From NCBI GenBank assembly GCA_020061285.1, contig JAGUYQ010000079.1, positions 1 to 7,702 of the forward strand: DNA of 7,702 bases. Direction: 5' to 3'. Each line of letters starts with the position of its first letter. Position 1 is the first letter of the stretch. Below the pieces are notes generated by a model, which was not told the DNA's origin, did no database searches, and saw only the letters and a program-made list of their open reading frames with translations. A program made the position numbers and the translations under genes. The DNA is from Betaproteobacteria bacterium. GTDB taxonomy: Bacteria; Pseudomonadota; Gammaproteobacteria; Burkholderiales; UBA9220. Positions 7,128 to 7,702 of the stretch are shown one piece after another.

Positions 7128-7702
7128 TTACTCGCCGGCGAGCAAGGCTTCCACCTGAGCAATTTTCGCCCGCAAGGGGCTCCTGCCATCGGCAGCCGTC
7201 CTGGGCAACAGGCGCAAGTCCTCCGCTCCGTAAACCAGAACCTCCACTGCCGCCGGCAAATCCGACAAGACCAGCGTCGGCACGGCCCGCAAATCCTTGC
7301 CCTGGCGGATCAGCTTTTCACCGCTACGATAGGAAATCTTCCGATTCAGGAGGAACAACTCCACGTCCTTCAAGCTGGTGGGAAAAACCTCAAGATTGAC
7401 GTCCGAGTAACGGGTGGCCGTCCCGCTCAGCACCGACCCGGTTAGGCGGGGGTTGAACTCCTCCAACTGGCGCATCACCTCCGCCGCCAGTTGCCGCAGG
7501 GCGATCACCCGCTCCTGCTGCTCGTCCCTTTGGAACAACTCCTGGTAAAGCCGCAGTTCCTGCTCGATTTCCTGGTTGTTCGGCAGGTGCTGGCTGTCTT
7601 CCGCGCCCAGTTGGCGGGCCGCCTTGCGTTTGGCGTGGGAGAAATCCTGCACCCCGTCTTCCGCCATGATGCGCGCCGCCGCCTGGGCGATGCGCTGCCG
7701 CA
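7128..7702 (-). CDS. Conserved hypothetical protein with possible nucleotidyltransferase-like domain, 5' end outside the window
   Basis: The frame runs from TAA at 7128-7130 to the right edge without a stop. The ATG at 7665-7667 would give 179 residues, but the upstream codons read RQRIAQAAARI before the Met and join smoothly to AEDGVQDFSHAKRKAARQLG. That looks like an unbroken helical N-terminal domain, so the true start probably lies beyond 7702. The middle has a charged, helical, coiled-coil-like stretch. It is followed by GSVLSGTATRYSDVNLEVF, which resembles the GS-x(n)-D-x-[DE] pattern of minimal nucleotidyltransferases, except that Asn occupies the second acidic position; catalysis is therefore doubtful. 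The family is, to my recollection, a widespread proteobacterial protein without firm function. It may be co-transcribed with the PilZ gene downstream (gap 84-123 bases). Confidence 0.7.
   Translation of the reverse strand, partial: RQRIAQAAARIMAEDGVQDFSHAKRKAARQLGAEDSQHLPNNQEIEQELRLYQELFQRDEQQERVIALRQLAAEVMRQLEEFNPRLTGSVLSGTATRYSDVNLEVFPTSLKDVELFLLNRKISYRSGEKLIRQGKDLRAVPTLVLSDLPAAVEVLVYGAEDLRLLPRTAADGRSPLRAKIAQVEALLAGE

Overview
The window looks like a chromosomal piece of a betaproteobacterium, probably near the Rhodocyclales or Nitrosomonadales. The lineage is an inference from gene content: a System II (ResB/ResC) cytochrome c maturation pair behind a di-heme cytochrome c4, a divergent engB, then hemB, all with GC-rich codon use. 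I see no insertion sequence, prophage, CRISPR array, tRNA or rRNA gene. It reads as core genome.

Layout from left to right. At 2-244 (+) is the C-terminal end of an unrecognised protein. Converging on it is the minus-strand pair resB (1457-3496) and ccsB/resC (294-1442), which attaches heme to apocytochromes on the periplasmic side. Upstream, also on the minus strand, is a secreted cytochrome c4 (3683-4303) with its own terminator at 3635-3662. A 78-bp divergent promoter region separates it from engB (4382-5059, +), a ribosome-assembly GTPase. hemB (5231-6238, +), porphobilinogen synthase, follows. Converging on hemB is a YcgR-type PilZ protein (minus; 6246 to 7004 or 7043). At the right edge is a 5'-truncated minus-strand gene (7128-7702) that may carry a nucleotidyltransferase-like domain. 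Heme synthesis (hemB), heme attachment (resB-ccsB) and a heme protein (cytochrome c4) therefore sit together, with a ribosome GTPase and a likely c-di-GMP receptor as neighbours.

The most interesting item is not a protein. Between engB and hemB, on the minus strand at about 5120-5009, four consecutive stem-loops end in a textbook intrinsic terminator (9-bp GC-rich stem plus six U). They look like a small RNA of about 112 nt. Two of its loops show the same C-rich motif UUCCUCCC, complementary to strong Shine-Dalgarno sequences. Two U.G pairs form only in the minus-strand RNA, which supports that strand. A sigma-E-like promoter (GAACTA-N16-TCTTA) lies at the right distance. The terminator is embedded in the last codons of engB, so the C-terminal tail of EngB is partly the reverse reading of the sRNA terminator.
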